Below are positions 1 through 10,600 of a stretch of DNA of 64,000 nt, piece by piece. The translations under genes and the position numbers were made by a program. Within the stretch, counting starts at the first letter, position 1, and every line of letters begins with the position of its first letter. The DNA comes from Bradyrhizobium sp. AUGA SZCCT0158. GTDB taxonomy: Bacteria; Pseudomonadota; Alphaproteobacteria; Rhizobiales; Xanthobacteraceae. Location of the stretch: positions 124,001 through 188,000 of the forward strand of contig NZ_JAFCME010000014.1 of NCBI RefSeq assembly GCF_018130065.1, in the 5' to 3' direction. The notes beneath the pieces were generated by a model that was not told the origin of the DNA, made no database searches, and worked only from the letters and a program-made list of their open reading frames with translations.

Positions 1-1654
1 TGGTGTCCTCGAGCGATTTCGCCATCATCGGCCCGGTGAATTGCTGCACCTTCAGCGCAAATCGCCGCACGCGCGGCGCGCTGTGCGGCGGCCGGCCGGG
101 CTTGAGCAGGTCCATGGTCAGGGTATCGCGCAGGAATTCGAAAATGCCGTCATCGGCGGCAAACCAGTCCGCGCGCGCCTTCGCGATCGTTTGCGAGATC
201 AGCGCCCGGTCATGGGCGTTCGGCCCCGACGACGTCAAATAGGTCCGGTAGACCGGGAAGTGCAGCACATAGAGTTCCAGCGCCTGCCGCAGACTGTCGG
301 CGGAATAGTCCCGTGTCGAATAGTGTCCGCTGGCGATGCGCGCCAGGAGGCGCGTCAGCACCGTGAATTCGCTGGTGAGCAGGGTTTCGAGCACCCGGCG
401 CTTGGCCTCCTTCAGGATCGGTTCGAGTTTCGGCGACTGGCTGCTGATCTGGCGGAAGATTTCACCGAGCGGCTCGAGGCCATCGCCGTCGACCAGCGCC
501 TGCGTGATCGTGTTCATCCACTCGTAGCCGGTGGTGCCGTGAACCCCGGTGAAGGAAGGCAGCTTCTCGTCTTCGCCGAGAATCTTCTCGATCACCATGT
601 AAAATGGCTTGGCGCCCTGCGCGCCGCGGATCAGGCGGCGCAGGCGTTGAAAGTACTGGACCGGATCGCGCAGGCCGTCGATATGGTCGAGCCGCAAGCC
701 CTGCAGCTTTCCTTCCGCGATCAGACGTCTGACGAGTTGATGGATGGCCTCGAAGGTGCCGGCGTCCTCGACGCGCAATCCCGCGAGCGAATTGACGTCG
801 AAGAAGCGGCGGTAGTTGATGTCGCTGGAGGCAAGCCGCCAGTGACCGAGCTTGTAATGCTGGCGTTCGAGAAGGTGATGCAGCGCCAGCGTCTGGGCGG
901 GACGATCCGGTCCGGCGCGATAGGCGTCGATCCCGTGCGCGATGGCCTCAGTACTTCCAGCGATTGCCCGTAGCCCCTCTTTGAACGCCGGCGCTTCCTT
1001 CCGGTTCGGGCGGCGCAGCCCGTGGTAGCGCGCGGCGAGGGCAAGGATATCCTTGCCGGCTGGACTATCTTCGGCGCCTGCTTCTCTGACGACGGTTCGG
1101 AGGATTTCGCTGTAGCGCTCGGGTGCGATCGGCAGCCGATGCTCGAAATACCATGCCGAAAAGCTGCCTTCGCCCGCATCATAGCGCAGTTCGATCTCGC
1201 CGCTTTCCAGCGCCTGGCCATAGGATGAACCGATGATCGGCAGCAGCACGCCGCCACGCGCGCGATACGGCAACAGTTCCCAGTCGATGTCGAAGGATGC
1301 CGCGTGCGGCGAGGTCTGGCCCCATTCCAGCACGTCCAGCCACCACGGATTATCGGCGAAATGCACGCCGACATGGTTGGGGACGAAGTCGAGGATCAGT
1401 CCGAGATCGTATTTCCGCAGCGCCGCGCTCAACCGCTCGAAGCCGGCTTCGCCGCCGAGCTCGGGATTGAAATGGGTGTGATCGGTGATGTCGTAACCAT
1501 GCGTGCTGCCCTTGCGAGCCGTCATGAAGGGCGAAGCGTAGAGATGCGTGATCCCGAGGGCCGCAAGATACGGGACGACGGCAGCGGCCGCATCGAAATC
1601 GAAATCCGCCGAGAGCTGCAGGCGGTAGGTCGCGATCGGGATCGCCGGGGGCAT
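1..1654 (-). CDS. treY: Malto-oligosyltrehalose synthase TreY (3' end cut by window edge)
   Basis: Converts the reducing-end glucose of a malto-oligosaccharide into a trehalosyl unit by intramolecular transglucosylation, the first step of the TreY/TreZ route from glycogen to trehalose. Conceptual translation of the minus strand begins MPPAIPIATYRLQLS and contains GH13 signatures: a conserved LDFVPNH block near residue 90, the nucleophile motif GLRLDHIDGL and, further on, MVIEKILG carrying the acid/base Glu. About 550 codons are present; the C-terminus lies beyond position 1. The ATG at 1654 is 4 bp from the treZ stop, so it is the last visible gene of the treS-glgB-glgX-treZ-treY operon. The family assignment is firm because order and motifs both fit. 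Confidence 0.93.
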   Translation of the reverse strand, partial: MPPAIPIATYRLQLSADFDFDAAAAVVPYLAALGITHLYASPFMTARKGSTHGYDITDHTHFNPELGGEAGFERLSAALRKYDLGLILDFVPNHVGVHFADNPWWLDVLEWGQTSPHAASFDIDWELLPYRARGGVLLPIIGSSYGQALESGEIELRYDAGEGSFSAWYFEHRLPIAPERYSEILRTVVREAGAEDSPAGKDILALAARYHGLRRPNRKEAPAFKEGLRAIAGSTEAIAHGIDAYRAGPDRPAQTLALHHLLERQHYKLGHWRLASSDINYRRFFDVNSLAGLRVEDAGTFEAIHQLVRRLIAEGKLQGLRLDHIDGLRDPVQYFQRLRRLIRGAQGAKPFYMVIEKILGEDEKLPSFTGVHGTTGYEWMNTITQALVDGDGLEPLGEIFRQISSQSPKLEPILKEAKRRVLETLLTSEFTVLTRLLARIASGHYSTRDYSADSLRQALELYVLHFPVYRTYLTSSGPNAHDRALISQTIAKARADWFAADDGIFEFLRDTLTMDLLKPGRPPHSAPRVRRFALKVQQFTGPMMAKSLEDT

Positions 1655-1658
1655 TTTC

Positions 1659-3416
1659 CTATCCGATGCGCCAGTGCACCGACCATGGCGGGACGCGCTC
1701 TCCCAACTCGCTGCCCCAGATCAGGGTTCCCTTGAATTCACCTGAAGTATTGGCGATCTCCAGGTCCGACAGGTTGGCGAGCAGGCGAAGCGTGGCGTCA
1801 TCGCCCATGCGCCAACTGGCGGTCAGCAGGCCATTGCCGGCGGCCTCTGCTTCGCCGAATGCCGCGCTGGCGAGGCGAGGCACGATCTCCCGCCGGCGGA
1901 TCGCCAGCATCTGCTGCACGGTTGACTGCCGTCGTTGTGCCGCCGGCGCGGCACGTTCATTCCAGTCGAGGACAGCCGATTGGAAGGTGGATAGCGCCAA
2001 CGCGTCGGGGACCTCGTCGCCATATTCGGCATAGGCCCAGGCGTATTCGCTGCGGCGCCCCTTGCGGACCGCGTCGGCAAGATCGCCCTTGAAATCACAG
2101 AAGAATGGGAAGGGTGTTTTCGAGCCCCATTCCTCCCCCATGAACAGCATCGGGATCGCAGGGGCCAACAGCATGACGGCGAGCGCCGCTTCGATCGCAT
2201 TGGGATCCGCCACTGCTTCGAGCCGGTCGCCAAAGGCGCGGTTGCCGATCTGGTCGTGGTTCTGCAGGAAATTGATGAAAGCCGTCGGTGCGAGTTTGCC
2301 GCTGGGTTCGCCGCGCCTGCCGCGGCGAAACTCCGACATTTCGCCCTGGTAGACAAACCCTGAGGATAGCGATCTGGCGATATCGTCCAGCGGCGAACGC
2401 TGATAGTCGCAATAATATCCCTGCTTCTCGCGGGTCATCAGCACGCGCCAGGCGTGATGATAATCATCGTTCCACTGCGCGCGATATTTGCCGCGCGGCG
2501 GGTCCTGCGCAGCGTCCAGGATGCTGGCGCGGTTGTCGCCGTTTTCCAGCACCAGATGAATGTGCCGCCCGGTAGCCGCGGCGAGCTGACCTACAGCCAT
2601 GCTGAGATCGTGCAGCAGCGAGAGACCACCGGGCTCGACGATGCTGTTCACCGCATCCAGCCGTAATCCGTCGAAGCGATAATCGCGCAGCCAATGCAGC
2701 GCATTCTCGATCGCGAAGGCGCGTACCTGCGGCACGCGGTAATCGATCGCGCTGCCCCACGGCGTGTGGGCTTCCGTAAAGAACCCCGGCGCGTAACGGC
2801 CGAGATAATTTCCTTCGGGGCCGAAATGGTTATAGACCACGTCGAGAAACACCATAAGGCCGCGCAGATGCGCCTCGTCGATCAGCGCCTTGAGATCCTC
2901 AGGCCGGCCATAGGCGCTGTCGGGCGCATACCACAGCACGCCGTCATACCCCCAGTTGCGGCTGCCGGCGAAGTCCGCCAGCGGCAGCAATTCCATCGCG
3001 GTGATGCCGGTCTGCACGAGATGATCGAGCCGCCCGATCATGGCGCGGTAGCTGCCGTCCGGCGTGAAGGTTCCGACATGCGCCTCGATGATGACGGCTT
3101 CCTGCCAGGGCCGCCCGCGCCACTCCGTCGCGCGCCACGGAAAGGCGGCGTGGTCGATCACCTCGCTCGGACCGAAGACGTCTTCGGGCTGGAAATCGGC
3201 GGCGGGGTCGGGGATATCGATCTCGTCATCGATGCGGAATTTATAGTGGGCGCCTGATTTCGCGCCGGGGATCTCGGCGGAAAACCATCCATCGTCGCCG
3301 CGCTGCATCGCATGGGGTTGCTGCAGCAGCAGATCGACGCGCTTGGCCGCCGGTGCCCACAGGCGAAAGCGCGTGCCGTCTTTCGTCAGCTTGGGGCCAA
3401 ATTGTCGGTCATTCAT
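1659..3416 (-). CDS. treZ: Malto-oligosyltrehalose trehalohydrolase TreZ
   Basis: Hydrolyses the terminal alpha-1,4 bond of maltooligosyltrehalose to release free trehalose, directly after TreY acts. The 585-residue product has an N-terminal CBM48-like beta-sandwich (about residues 5-95) and a GH13 barrel. Predicted catalytic residues are Asp254 in DGLRLDAVNS, Glu291 in LVLENGDN and Asp388 in NHDQIGNRA. The start is taken at the ATG at 3416 (MNDRQFG), which overlaps the glgX stop by 4 bp (ATGA). The reading frame is open further upstream, but that extension lies inside glgX and looks like an out-of-frame translation of it. Length is normal for TreZ. Confidence 0.95.
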   Translation of the reverse strand: MNDRQFGPKLTKDGTRFRLWAPAAKRVDLLLQQPHAMQRGDDGWFSAEIPGAKSGAHYKFRIDDEIDIPDPAADFQPEDVFGPSEVIDHAAFPWRATEWRGRPWQEAVIIEAHVGTFTPDGSYRAMIGRLDHLVQTGITAMELLPLADFAGSRNWGYDGVLWYAPDSAYGRPEDLKALIDEAHLRGLMVFLDVVYNHFGPEGNYLGRYAPGFFTEAHTPWGSAIDYRVPQVRAFAIENALHWLRDYRFDGLRLDAVNSIVEPGGLSLLHDLSMAVGQLAAATGRHIHLVLENGDNRASILDAAQDPPRGKYRAQWNDDYHHAWRVLMTREKQGYYCDYQRSPLDDIARSLSSGFVYQGEMSEFRRGRRGEPSGKLAPTAFINFLQNHDQIGNRAFGDRLEAVADPNAIEAALAVMLLAPAIPMLFMGEEWGSKTPFPFFCDFKGDLADAVRKGRRSEYAWAYAEYGDEVPDALALSTFQSAVLDWNERAAPAAQRRQSTVQQMLAIRRREIVPRLASAAFGEAEAAGNGLLTASWRMGDDATLRLLANLSDLEIANTSGEFKGTLIWGSELGERVPPWSVHWRIG

Positions 3417-5488
3417 GCTGAGCCCGCAAAGGCGAGCACCGAGCGCGGCGGTGCTTTCAGGTCGGCGCCCGCAGCGAAGTCGGCCGTCGCTTGCGCGATT
3501 TCGGTGGTATTCAGCACCCGCTGCCAGCTCTTGTATTTGCTCATCTTGGGCAATTTGAATGCGATCTCTTCGGGGGCGGCGTTCAGAACGATAAAGATCG
3601 GTGCTTGTCCTTGTTCCATCGGTCCGAGCACATAGGCGAGGAATCGTCCTTCCGGAAACTTCCAGTCGGATTCCTTCATTTCCTCGGCGGCCGGCGTCAG
3701 CCACAGCACGCCGTAGGAGCCGTCGGCGCGACGGCCATCGAGCCAGCGCTGGCAGCGGATCTGGCCGAACCGCCGGCGCAGGCCGGTCAAATGGCCGATG
3801 AAATCGGTGAGGTCTTCGCCTTCCTTGCCGAGGTTTTCCCAACCAACCCAGCCGATCTCGTTGTCCTGGCAATAGGCGTTGTTGTTGCCGCCTTGCGAGT
3901 TGCCGACTTCATCGCCGGCCAGCATCAGCGGCGTGCCCTGCGCGAGCATCAGGCACGCCAGCTGGTTCTTGCGGAGCTGGCGGCGTAGCGCAATGATCGC
4001 AACGTCGTCGGTCGGGCCTTCATGCCCGCAATTATTGCTGTCGTTGTGGCTGGAGCCGTCGCGATTGTCTTCGCCGTTGGCCTCGTTGTGCTTCTCGTTG
4101 TAGCTGAACAAATCCGCCAGCGTGAAGCCGTCGTGAACGGTGATGTGATTGATGCCGGCGCGCGTCGCGCGATTGTCATGGTGAAACAGGTCGGAGGAGG
4201 CGGTCATACGACCGGATATTTCGCCGATCAGGCTGCCTGCGCCGCTCCAGTAGCGCCGCATCGCGCTGCGGTATCGGTCGTTCCATTCCGACCATTGCGA
4301 TGGGAACGCGCCGACCTGGTAGCCGCCCAGACCGAGATCCCAGGGTTCGGCGACCAGTTTCACGGTTGCCAGCACCGGATCCTGCCGCACGGCGGTGAGG
4401 AAGGCGGCGTTGCGGTTGTAACCGTTCGGCCCGCGCGCCAGCGTGGTGGCGAGATCGAAGCGGAAGCCGTCGACGTGGCAGACCTCGACCCAATAGCGCA
4501 GTGAATCCATCACCATTTGCAGCACGCGCGGATGGGTCAGGTTGACCGAACTGCCGCAGCCGGTGAAGTCGTCATAGAAGCGCCGATTGTCCGGCTTGAG
4601 CCAGTAATAGGACGCATTGTCGATGCCGCGAAACGACAGCGTCGGACCGAGATGATTGCCTTCGGCGGTGTGATTGTAGACGACGTCGAGCATCACCTCG
4701 ATGCCGGCATCGTGCAGCCGCGCCACCGTGGTGCGGAACGCATCGAGCGGATTGTCCTGCGCGTAGCGCCCTTCGGGCGCGAAGAACGCCAGTGTGTTGT
4801 AGCCCCAGTAGTTCACCAGCTTCTTTTCGACCAACACGCGGTCGTCGATCAGCCCGTGGACCGGCAGCAATTCGATGGTGGTGACGCCAAGGCGCTTGAG
4901 ATGATCGATCATCGCAGGCGAGGCGAGACCGCTATAGGTGCCGCGCAGGCCCGGCGGCACGTCGTCGCGCTTCTGCGTCAGGCCCTTGACGTGGGCCTCG
5001 TAGATGATGGTGTCTTCCCAGGAAATGTTGGGGCGCATCTCGCGGCGGCCCCAATTGAAGGTCTCGTCGACGACGACCGCCTTGGGCATGCCGCGGGCGT
5101 TGTCGCGCCGGTCAAAGGAGAGATCCTCGCGCGAGCTGCCGGCCCGGTAGCCGAAATGCGCGTCGCTCCAGACCAGCCGGCCGGCCAGCCGCCTTGCATA
5201 GGGATCGAGCAGCAGCTTGTTGGCGTTGAAGCGGTGCCCGTGCTCGGGATGGTAGGGCCCGTGGACCCGATAGCCGTAGAGCTGTCCGGGCGAGACGTCG
5301 TTGAGATAGCCGTGCCAGACATCCTCGGTCCGCTCGGGCAATTCGATGCGCTCGAGTTCACGGCGGCCCTGGCCGTCGAACAGGCAGAGTTCGACCTTCT
5401 CTGCGTTGGCCGAGAACAGCGCAAAATTGGTGCCCCTGCCGTCCCAGCTTGCGCCAAGACGTGAGGGCGTTCCCGCGGTCAGGCGCAT
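3413..5488 (-). CDS. glgX: Glycogen debranching enzyme GlgX
   Basis: Isoamylase-type debranching enzyme that removes alpha-1,6 side chains from glycogen or limit dextrins, supplying linear chains to TreY/TreZ and MalQ. The 691-residue protein has an N-terminal CBM48-like domain (about 10-100) followed by a GH13 subfamily 11 barrel. Visible catalytic residues are Asp345 in DGFRFDLATT, Glu381 in LVAEPWDLG and Asp453 in VHDGFTLADL. The HNEANGEDNRDG block after the last motif is typical of GlgX. The gene lies 3 bp downstream of glgB and overlaps treZ by 4 bp, so translation is probably coupled. Length matches the family. Confidence 0.95.
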   Translation of the reverse strand: MRLTAGTPSRLGASWDGRGTNFALFSANAEKVELCLFDGQGRRELERIELPERTEDVWHGYLNDVSPGQLYGYRVHGPYHPEHGHRFNANKLLLDPYARRLAGRLVWSDAHFGYRAGSSREDLSFDRRDNARGMPKAVVVDETFNWGRREMRPNISWEDTIIYEAHVKGLTQKRDDVPPGLRGTYSGLASPAMIDHLKRLGVTTIELLPVHGLIDDRVLVEKKLVNYWGYNTLAFFAPEGRYAQDNPLDAFRTTVARLHDAGIEVMLDVVYNHTAEGNHLGPTLSFRGIDNASYYWLKPDNRRFYDDFTGCGSSVNLTHPRVLQMVMDSLRYWVEVCHVDGFRFDLATTLARGPNGYNRNAAFLTAVRQDPVLATVKLVAEPWDLGLGGYQVGAFPSQWSEWNDRYRSAMRRYWSGAGSLIGEISGRMTASSDLFHHDNRATRAGINHITVHDGFTLADLFSYNEKHNEANGEDNRDGSSHNDSNNCGHEGPTDDVAIIALRRQLRKNQLACLMLAQGTPLMLAGDEVGNSQGGNNNAYCQDNEIGWVGWENLGKEGEDLTDFIGHLTGLRRRFGQIRCQRWLDGRRADGSYGVLWLTPAAEEMKESDWKFPEGRFLAYVLGPMEQGQAPIFIVLNAAPEEIAFKLPKMSKYKSWQRVLNTTEIAQATADFAAGADLKAPPRSVLAFAGSA

Positions 5489-5491
5489 GCG

Positions 5492-7639
5492 TCAGCTATC
5501 CGGTATGAGAAAGATCGCGGCCAGCGGCGGAATGGTCAGGTTGAGTTCGGGGATGTTGCCCTCCAGCGTCCGGACCTCGCCGATATTGCCGACATTGCTG
5601 CCGCCATAATGCGCGGAGTCCGAATTGAACACTTCTTTCCATTTACCGGCAAACGGCACACGTACCCGGTAATCATAGTAGACGTTGGGCGAGAAGTTCA
5701 CGACCACGAGGCAGCGCGCTCGCGCATCAAGGCCCTTGCGGACCCAGGCAAAGACGTTGCCGCCGGAATCATGGGTGATGACCCATTCGAAGCCCGGCTG
5801 GCTGCAATCCAGCTCGTGCAGCGCCGGCACCGTGCGATAGAGGTGATTGAGGTCGCGGACCAGGCTGTGGATTCCGGCGTGCCTTGGTTGCTGCAGCAGG
5901 TGCCAATCCAGCGAGTGATCGTGATTCCACTCGCGCTCCTGGCCGAATTCGCAGCCCATGAACATCAGCTTCTTGCCGGGATGGCCGAACATGAAGCCGT
6001 AATAGGCGCGCAAATTCGCAAAACGCTGCCAGTCGTCGCCGGGCATCCGTCCCAGGATCGAGCGTTTGCCGTGCACGACTTCGTCATGCGACAGCGGCAG
6101 GATGAAGTTTTCCGAGAACGCATATTGCAGGCCGAACAGGATGTCGCCGTGATGGAATTTGCGGTGGATCGGATCCTTGCCGATGTATTTCAGCGTGTCG
6201 TGCATCCAGCCCATGTTCCACTTGTAGCCGAAGCCGAGCCCGCCATATTCGACCGGGCGGGAGACTTGCGGCCATGCGGTGGATTCTTCCGCCGCGGTGG
6301 TGGCGTCCGGGAAGCGTCCGAACACTTCGGTGTTGAAGCGGCGCAGGAAGCCGATGGCTTCGAGATTTTCCCGCCCGCCATGCTGGTTTGGAATCCATTC
6401 GCCGGCGGGCCTCGAGTAGTCGAGATAGAGCATCGAGGCGACCGCATCGACGCGCAGCCCGTCGATGGCGTATCTTTCCAGCCAGAACAGCGCGTTCGAC
6501 ACCAGGAAGTTCACCACTTCGGTGCGGCCGTAATTGTAGATCAGCGTGCCCCAGTCGAGATGGCGGCCCTGCAACGGGTTGGCGTGTTCGTACAATGCGG
6601 TGCCGTCGAAATGGCCGAGGCCGTGGGGATCGTCGGGGAAGTGTCCGGGCACCCAGTCGAGCAGCACGGCAATGCCCTCGCGATGGAAGGCATCGACCAG
6701 CGCGGCAAAATCCTCGGGCGTGCCGAACCGGCTGGTCGGTGCGAACAGGCCGGTCGGCTGATAGCCCCATGAGCCGTCGAACGGATGTTCGCTGATGGGA
6801 AGAAGTTCGACATGGGTAAATCCGAGATCCCTGACATAGGCCGGAAGCTGCTCGGCGAGCTCGCGGTAGGTCAGCCATTCGTTGCTGCCCTTGCGTCGCC
6901 ATGAGCCGAGATGAACCTCGTAAATCGACATCGGCGCGTTCAACGCGTTCATTCCCGTCGGAGCCGGGCGCGGACGCGGCAGATTGGCCTGGTCGAAAAC
7001 GATCGAGGCGGTCTTGGGACGCACTTCGGCGGCAAAGGCGACCGGATCGGACTTCAGCGGCAAATGTTGTCCGTTGGGTTCGATGATGTCGAACTTGTAG
7101 TGGTCGCCGACGCTGGCGTGGGGGATGAACAGCTCCCAATAGCCGACGCCGCGCACCCGCATCGGGTGCCGGCGCGGATTCCAGTAATTGAAATCGCCGA
7201 CCACGTGGACGCCGCGGGCGTTCGGCGCCAGCACGACGAAGGCCACCCCCGCGACGCCTTCCAGCGTCATCGGATGGGCGCCGAGCTTGTCGTAGATGCG
7301 CTGATGAGTGCCTTCGCCGAGCAGATAAAGGTCGAAGTCGCTCAGGACGGGCGGAAAGCGGTAGGGGTCGTCGAGTTCGACCAGTTTGTCGCCGAACCGG
7401 GCGCGCAATTGATAGCGCGTAGAGCCGTTCGGCAGCGCACCGGCAAACAGCCCGGCGTCATGGATCCGCGCCAGCGGCGCCCGTTCACCATGTTCACCGA
7501 TTGCCTCGACATTGGAGGCTTCCGGCAGGAACGCACGCACGATCTTGCGGTCGCCCTCGGTATGGAGGCCGAGATAATGGAAGGGATCGGTGTGATTGCC
7601 CTGGATGATTGCATAGGCCTCGGCGGGTAGCTTGGTCAT
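5492..7639 (-). CDS. glgB: 1,4-alpha-glucan branching enzyme GlgB
   Basis: Forms alpha-1,6 branches in glycogen by cutting and re-attaching alpha-1,4 chains. The 715-residue protein carries an N-terminal domain (about 10-100), a CBM48 module with the GDFNYWN signature at 148-154, and a GH13 barrel. Catalytic residues are Asp398 in DGLRVDAVAS, Glu451 in AEESTAWP and Asp519 in LSHDEVVHGK. The ATG at 7639 overlaps the treS stop by 4 bp, and glgX follows after 3 bp. Its place between treS-maltokinase and glgX recalls the GlgE-pathway operons of related bacteria, although glgE itself is not here. Confidence 0.96.
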   Translation of the reverse strand: MTKLPAEAYAIIQGNHTDPFHYLGLHTEGDRKIVRAFLPEASNVEAIGEHGERAPLARIHDAGLFAGALPNGSTRYQLRARFGDKLVELDDPYRFPPVLSDFDLYLLGEGTHQRIYDKLGAHPMTLEGVAGVAFVVLAPNARGVHVVGDFNYWNPRRHPMRVRGVGYWELFIPHASVGDHYKFDIIEPNGQHLPLKSDPVAFAAEVRPKTASIVFDQANLPRPRPAPTGMNALNAPMSIYEVHLGSWRRKGSNEWLTYRELAEQLPAYVRDLGFTHVELLPISEHPFDGSWGYQPTGLFAPTSRFGTPEDFAALVDAFHREGIAVLLDWVPGHFPDDPHGLGHFDGTALYEHANPLQGRHLDWGTLIYNYGRTEVVNFLVSNALFWLERYAIDGLRVDAVASMLYLDYSRPAGEWIPNQHGGRENLEAIGFLRRFNTEVFGRFPDATTAAEESTAWPQVSRPVEYGGLGFGYKWNMGWMHDTLKYIGKDPIHRKFHHGDILFGLQYAFSENFILPLSHDEVVHGKRSILGRMPGDDWQRFANLRAYYGFMFGHPGKKLMFMGCEFGQEREWNHDHSLDWHLLQQPRHAGIHSLVRDLNHLYRTVPALHELDCSQPGFEWVITHDSGGNVFAWVRKGLDARARCLVVVNFSPNVYYDYRVRVPFAGKWKEVFNSDSAHYGGSNVGNIGEVRTLEGNIPELNLTIPPLAAIFLIPDS

Positions 7640-10600
7640 AAGGCCTCAAGCGACTGTTGCGGCAAAATACGGAGCATTCCGGTCAAGGCCGTTCGTAGCC
7701 AATCCGGCCGGTAGGATAGTTCATATTCGATCTCGTAGCATGCCTTCTCCAGCAGGAAGAAGTTGAGCATCGACTCGGCGGCTTCGGGGTCGGCCGGCCA
7801 AAGGCGCTTGTTAACCAGGGCTTCGCGATAGGCGGCCAGGAACGCGGCGGTCGCCCGATTGCGCCACTCGGCGAGCGCAGCCCCGAGCCTGCCGTTTTCA
7901 TCGTGGGCTACCTTGAGCGCCCGCTCAAGGGCTGCAGTCGTCGAATAATCGATCGAACGAACCATGCTGGCGACATCGCGCGCCGCGGGCGCCTTGCGCC
8001 GGCGCTCGGCGATGGTGCGCCGCGGGTCGCCGTCGAAATCGACGATGAAGATGTCGTCCTTGACGATCAGCAGCCGGCCAAGATGGAAGTCGCCGTGATG
8101 GCGGATATTGAGCCCGGCATTTTCTTGCGGCAACAGCGCCTTCAGCCGATCGGGCAGGCCGGATTGCTGGGCCAATAGCTGATCGACCAGCGGACGATCC
8201 GCCTCTTTCAGCGCATCGCGTCGCTGCTTCAGCGTGTCGAAGACGCGCTCGACGCGGGCCAGGGTGTCGCCGTACCAGCGCTGGACATCCTCGTGCTTGA
8301 TGGGCTCCGGCACGAAGTCGGGAAGCTCATTGTTGCTGGCCAGTGCGACATGCATCTCGGCGACGCGCCGGCCGGCCTGCGACATGTAGCGCAGAAACGA
8401 GACCTGATCCTCGCTTTCCCTGACACGCTCGCTTGCCGCCAGCAGCCGCTGCTCGTCGACGAAGCGGTCGAGATAGGCCGCGGTCACGGCCCAGGCGTCG
8501 CCCTGATTGGCGACGAAAGCATGCAGAATGCCGATGGCGTTTCGTTCGTCGCCATCGATCAGTTCGACGCTGCCGAGCAGCGCCGGCGTGTTGGCAAAGC
8601 CGGCGATCTCGGTCAGGAAGCGGCCCATCTCGATCTCGGGACTGATGCCGGCCTGCAGCGTGCGGTAGATCTTGACGACATAATCGTCGTCCACCTGCGC
8701 AGTACTGTCGGCCCGCTCGGTCTCGATCGTGCGGATGTGCTCGGGCTGCTTGATTGCCTTGTCGGAGAAACGGCTGGTCGGCCGGAATTCCAGCTTCAAA
8801 CCCTGCTCGCTTTCGTCGACGATCAGCGACTCCTTGAGGTTTCGCAGCAGGATCGCGATGAAAATCTGGTCGTTGGCGACGTCGAGCAGCGTTCCTTCGC
8901 GGGCGCCCTGACGCACGGCCGCCAGGGCGCGTGGGTTGTAGCGCTCGCGGTCGAACCGCACCCATTCGATCTGCATCGGCAGCACATAACGCGTGGTGAC
9001 GCCACGCTGCGTCGACTTGAAGAAGGCGAGCCACGGCCGGTTGTCACCGATATCGCAGAACGGGATCGCCGAAATCAGCGTCGGCTGGATGGCCTTGGCC
9101 GATCGCTCCGGGTACCAGCGCGTCCGCGCCAGATGCCCGGGCAGCACGTCGCGTTCGAACACGCCGCGGGTGCGCGCCAGCGACACCCAGGTCGCGCCCA
9201 GCGGCACCACCAGCGTTTCGAATTCGGGCACCGCCCGCTGCGCCACCGGCTCGGACTTGTCGCGCTCCTGCAGCTCGAACCAGTAGAAACCGTACGGCGC
9301 CAGCGTGATCATGTAGGGCAGTTCGCCGATCGCGGGGAAGCGCGTGCGGCCGAGCATCTCCAGGGGAATCCGGTCCTTCCACGCCGAGAGATCGAGTTCG
9401 GTGGCCTGTGCGGAGCGCGACAAATTGGCGACGCAGAGAATGGCCTCGTCCTCGTATTGGCGCACATAGCACAGCACCGAGCGGTTTTCCGGGCGGATGA
9501 ACGTCATGGTGCCGCGGCCGAAAGCCAGCGTCGATTTGCGGACCGCGATCAGCCGTTTGGTGGCTGACAGCAGCGACGACAGGCTGCGCGACTGCGCCTC
9601 GACGTTGACGGATTCATAGCCGTAGACGGGATCCATGATGGTGGGCGCATAAAGCCGCGCCGGATCGGCGCGCGAGAACCCGCCATTGCGGTCCGGCGTC
9701 CACTGCATTGGCGTGCGCACGCCGTTGCGATCGCCGAGATAGATGTTGTCCCCCATGCCAATTTCGTCGCCGTAATAGATGATCGGCGTGCCCGGGAACG
9801 ACAGCAGCAGCGAGTTCATCAACTCGATCTTGCGCCGGTCATTGTCCATCAGCGGCGCCAGGCGCCGGCGGATACCGACATTGATGCGGGCGCGGGGGTC
9901 GTTGGCGTAGGTCGACCACAAATAATCGCGCTCGACGTCGGTGACCATTTCCAGCGTCAGCTCGTCATGGTTGCGCAGGAACAGCGCCCATTGGCAATTG
10001 CTCGGAATGTCAGGCGTCTGCCGCAGGATGTCGGTGATCGGAAAGCGGTCTTCCTGCGCGATCGCCATGTAGATGCGCGGCATCAGCGGGAAATGATAGG
10101 CCATGTGGCATTCATCGCTGCGGCCGAAATATTCCTGCACGTCCTCGGGCCATTGGTTGGCCTCCGCGAGCAACACCTTGCCTTTGGCATAGGCGTCGAG
10201 CTCGATGCGCAGCCGCTTGATGATGGCGTGGGTCTCGGGCAGGTTCTCGTTGTTGGTGCCGTCGCGCTCGCACAGATAGGGAATGGCATCGAGGCGGAAA
10301 CCGTCGACACCGGTATCGAGCCAGCGCTTCATCACCTTCACCAGCGCGCTGACCACGCGCGGATTGTCGAAATTGAGATCCGGCTGGTGCGCGAAGAAGC
10401 GATGCCAGTAGAACTGGCCGGCTTCCGGGTCCCAGGTCCAGTTCGACTTCTCGGTATCGGTGAAGATGATCCGCGTGCCCTGGTATTTCTGGTCGGTATC
10501 GCTCCAGACGTACCAGTTGCGCGCGCTCGAATCCGGGCCGCTGCGCCGGGCGCGCTTGAACCAGTCGTGCTGGTCGGAGGTGTGATTGACGACGAGCTCG

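Noticed and set aside
41..973. 310-codon plus-strand open frame over treY
   Set aside because: It is antisense to a strongly supported GH13 gene and its protein is rich in Arg/Gly/Val without any family pattern; it is a high-GC shadow frame.
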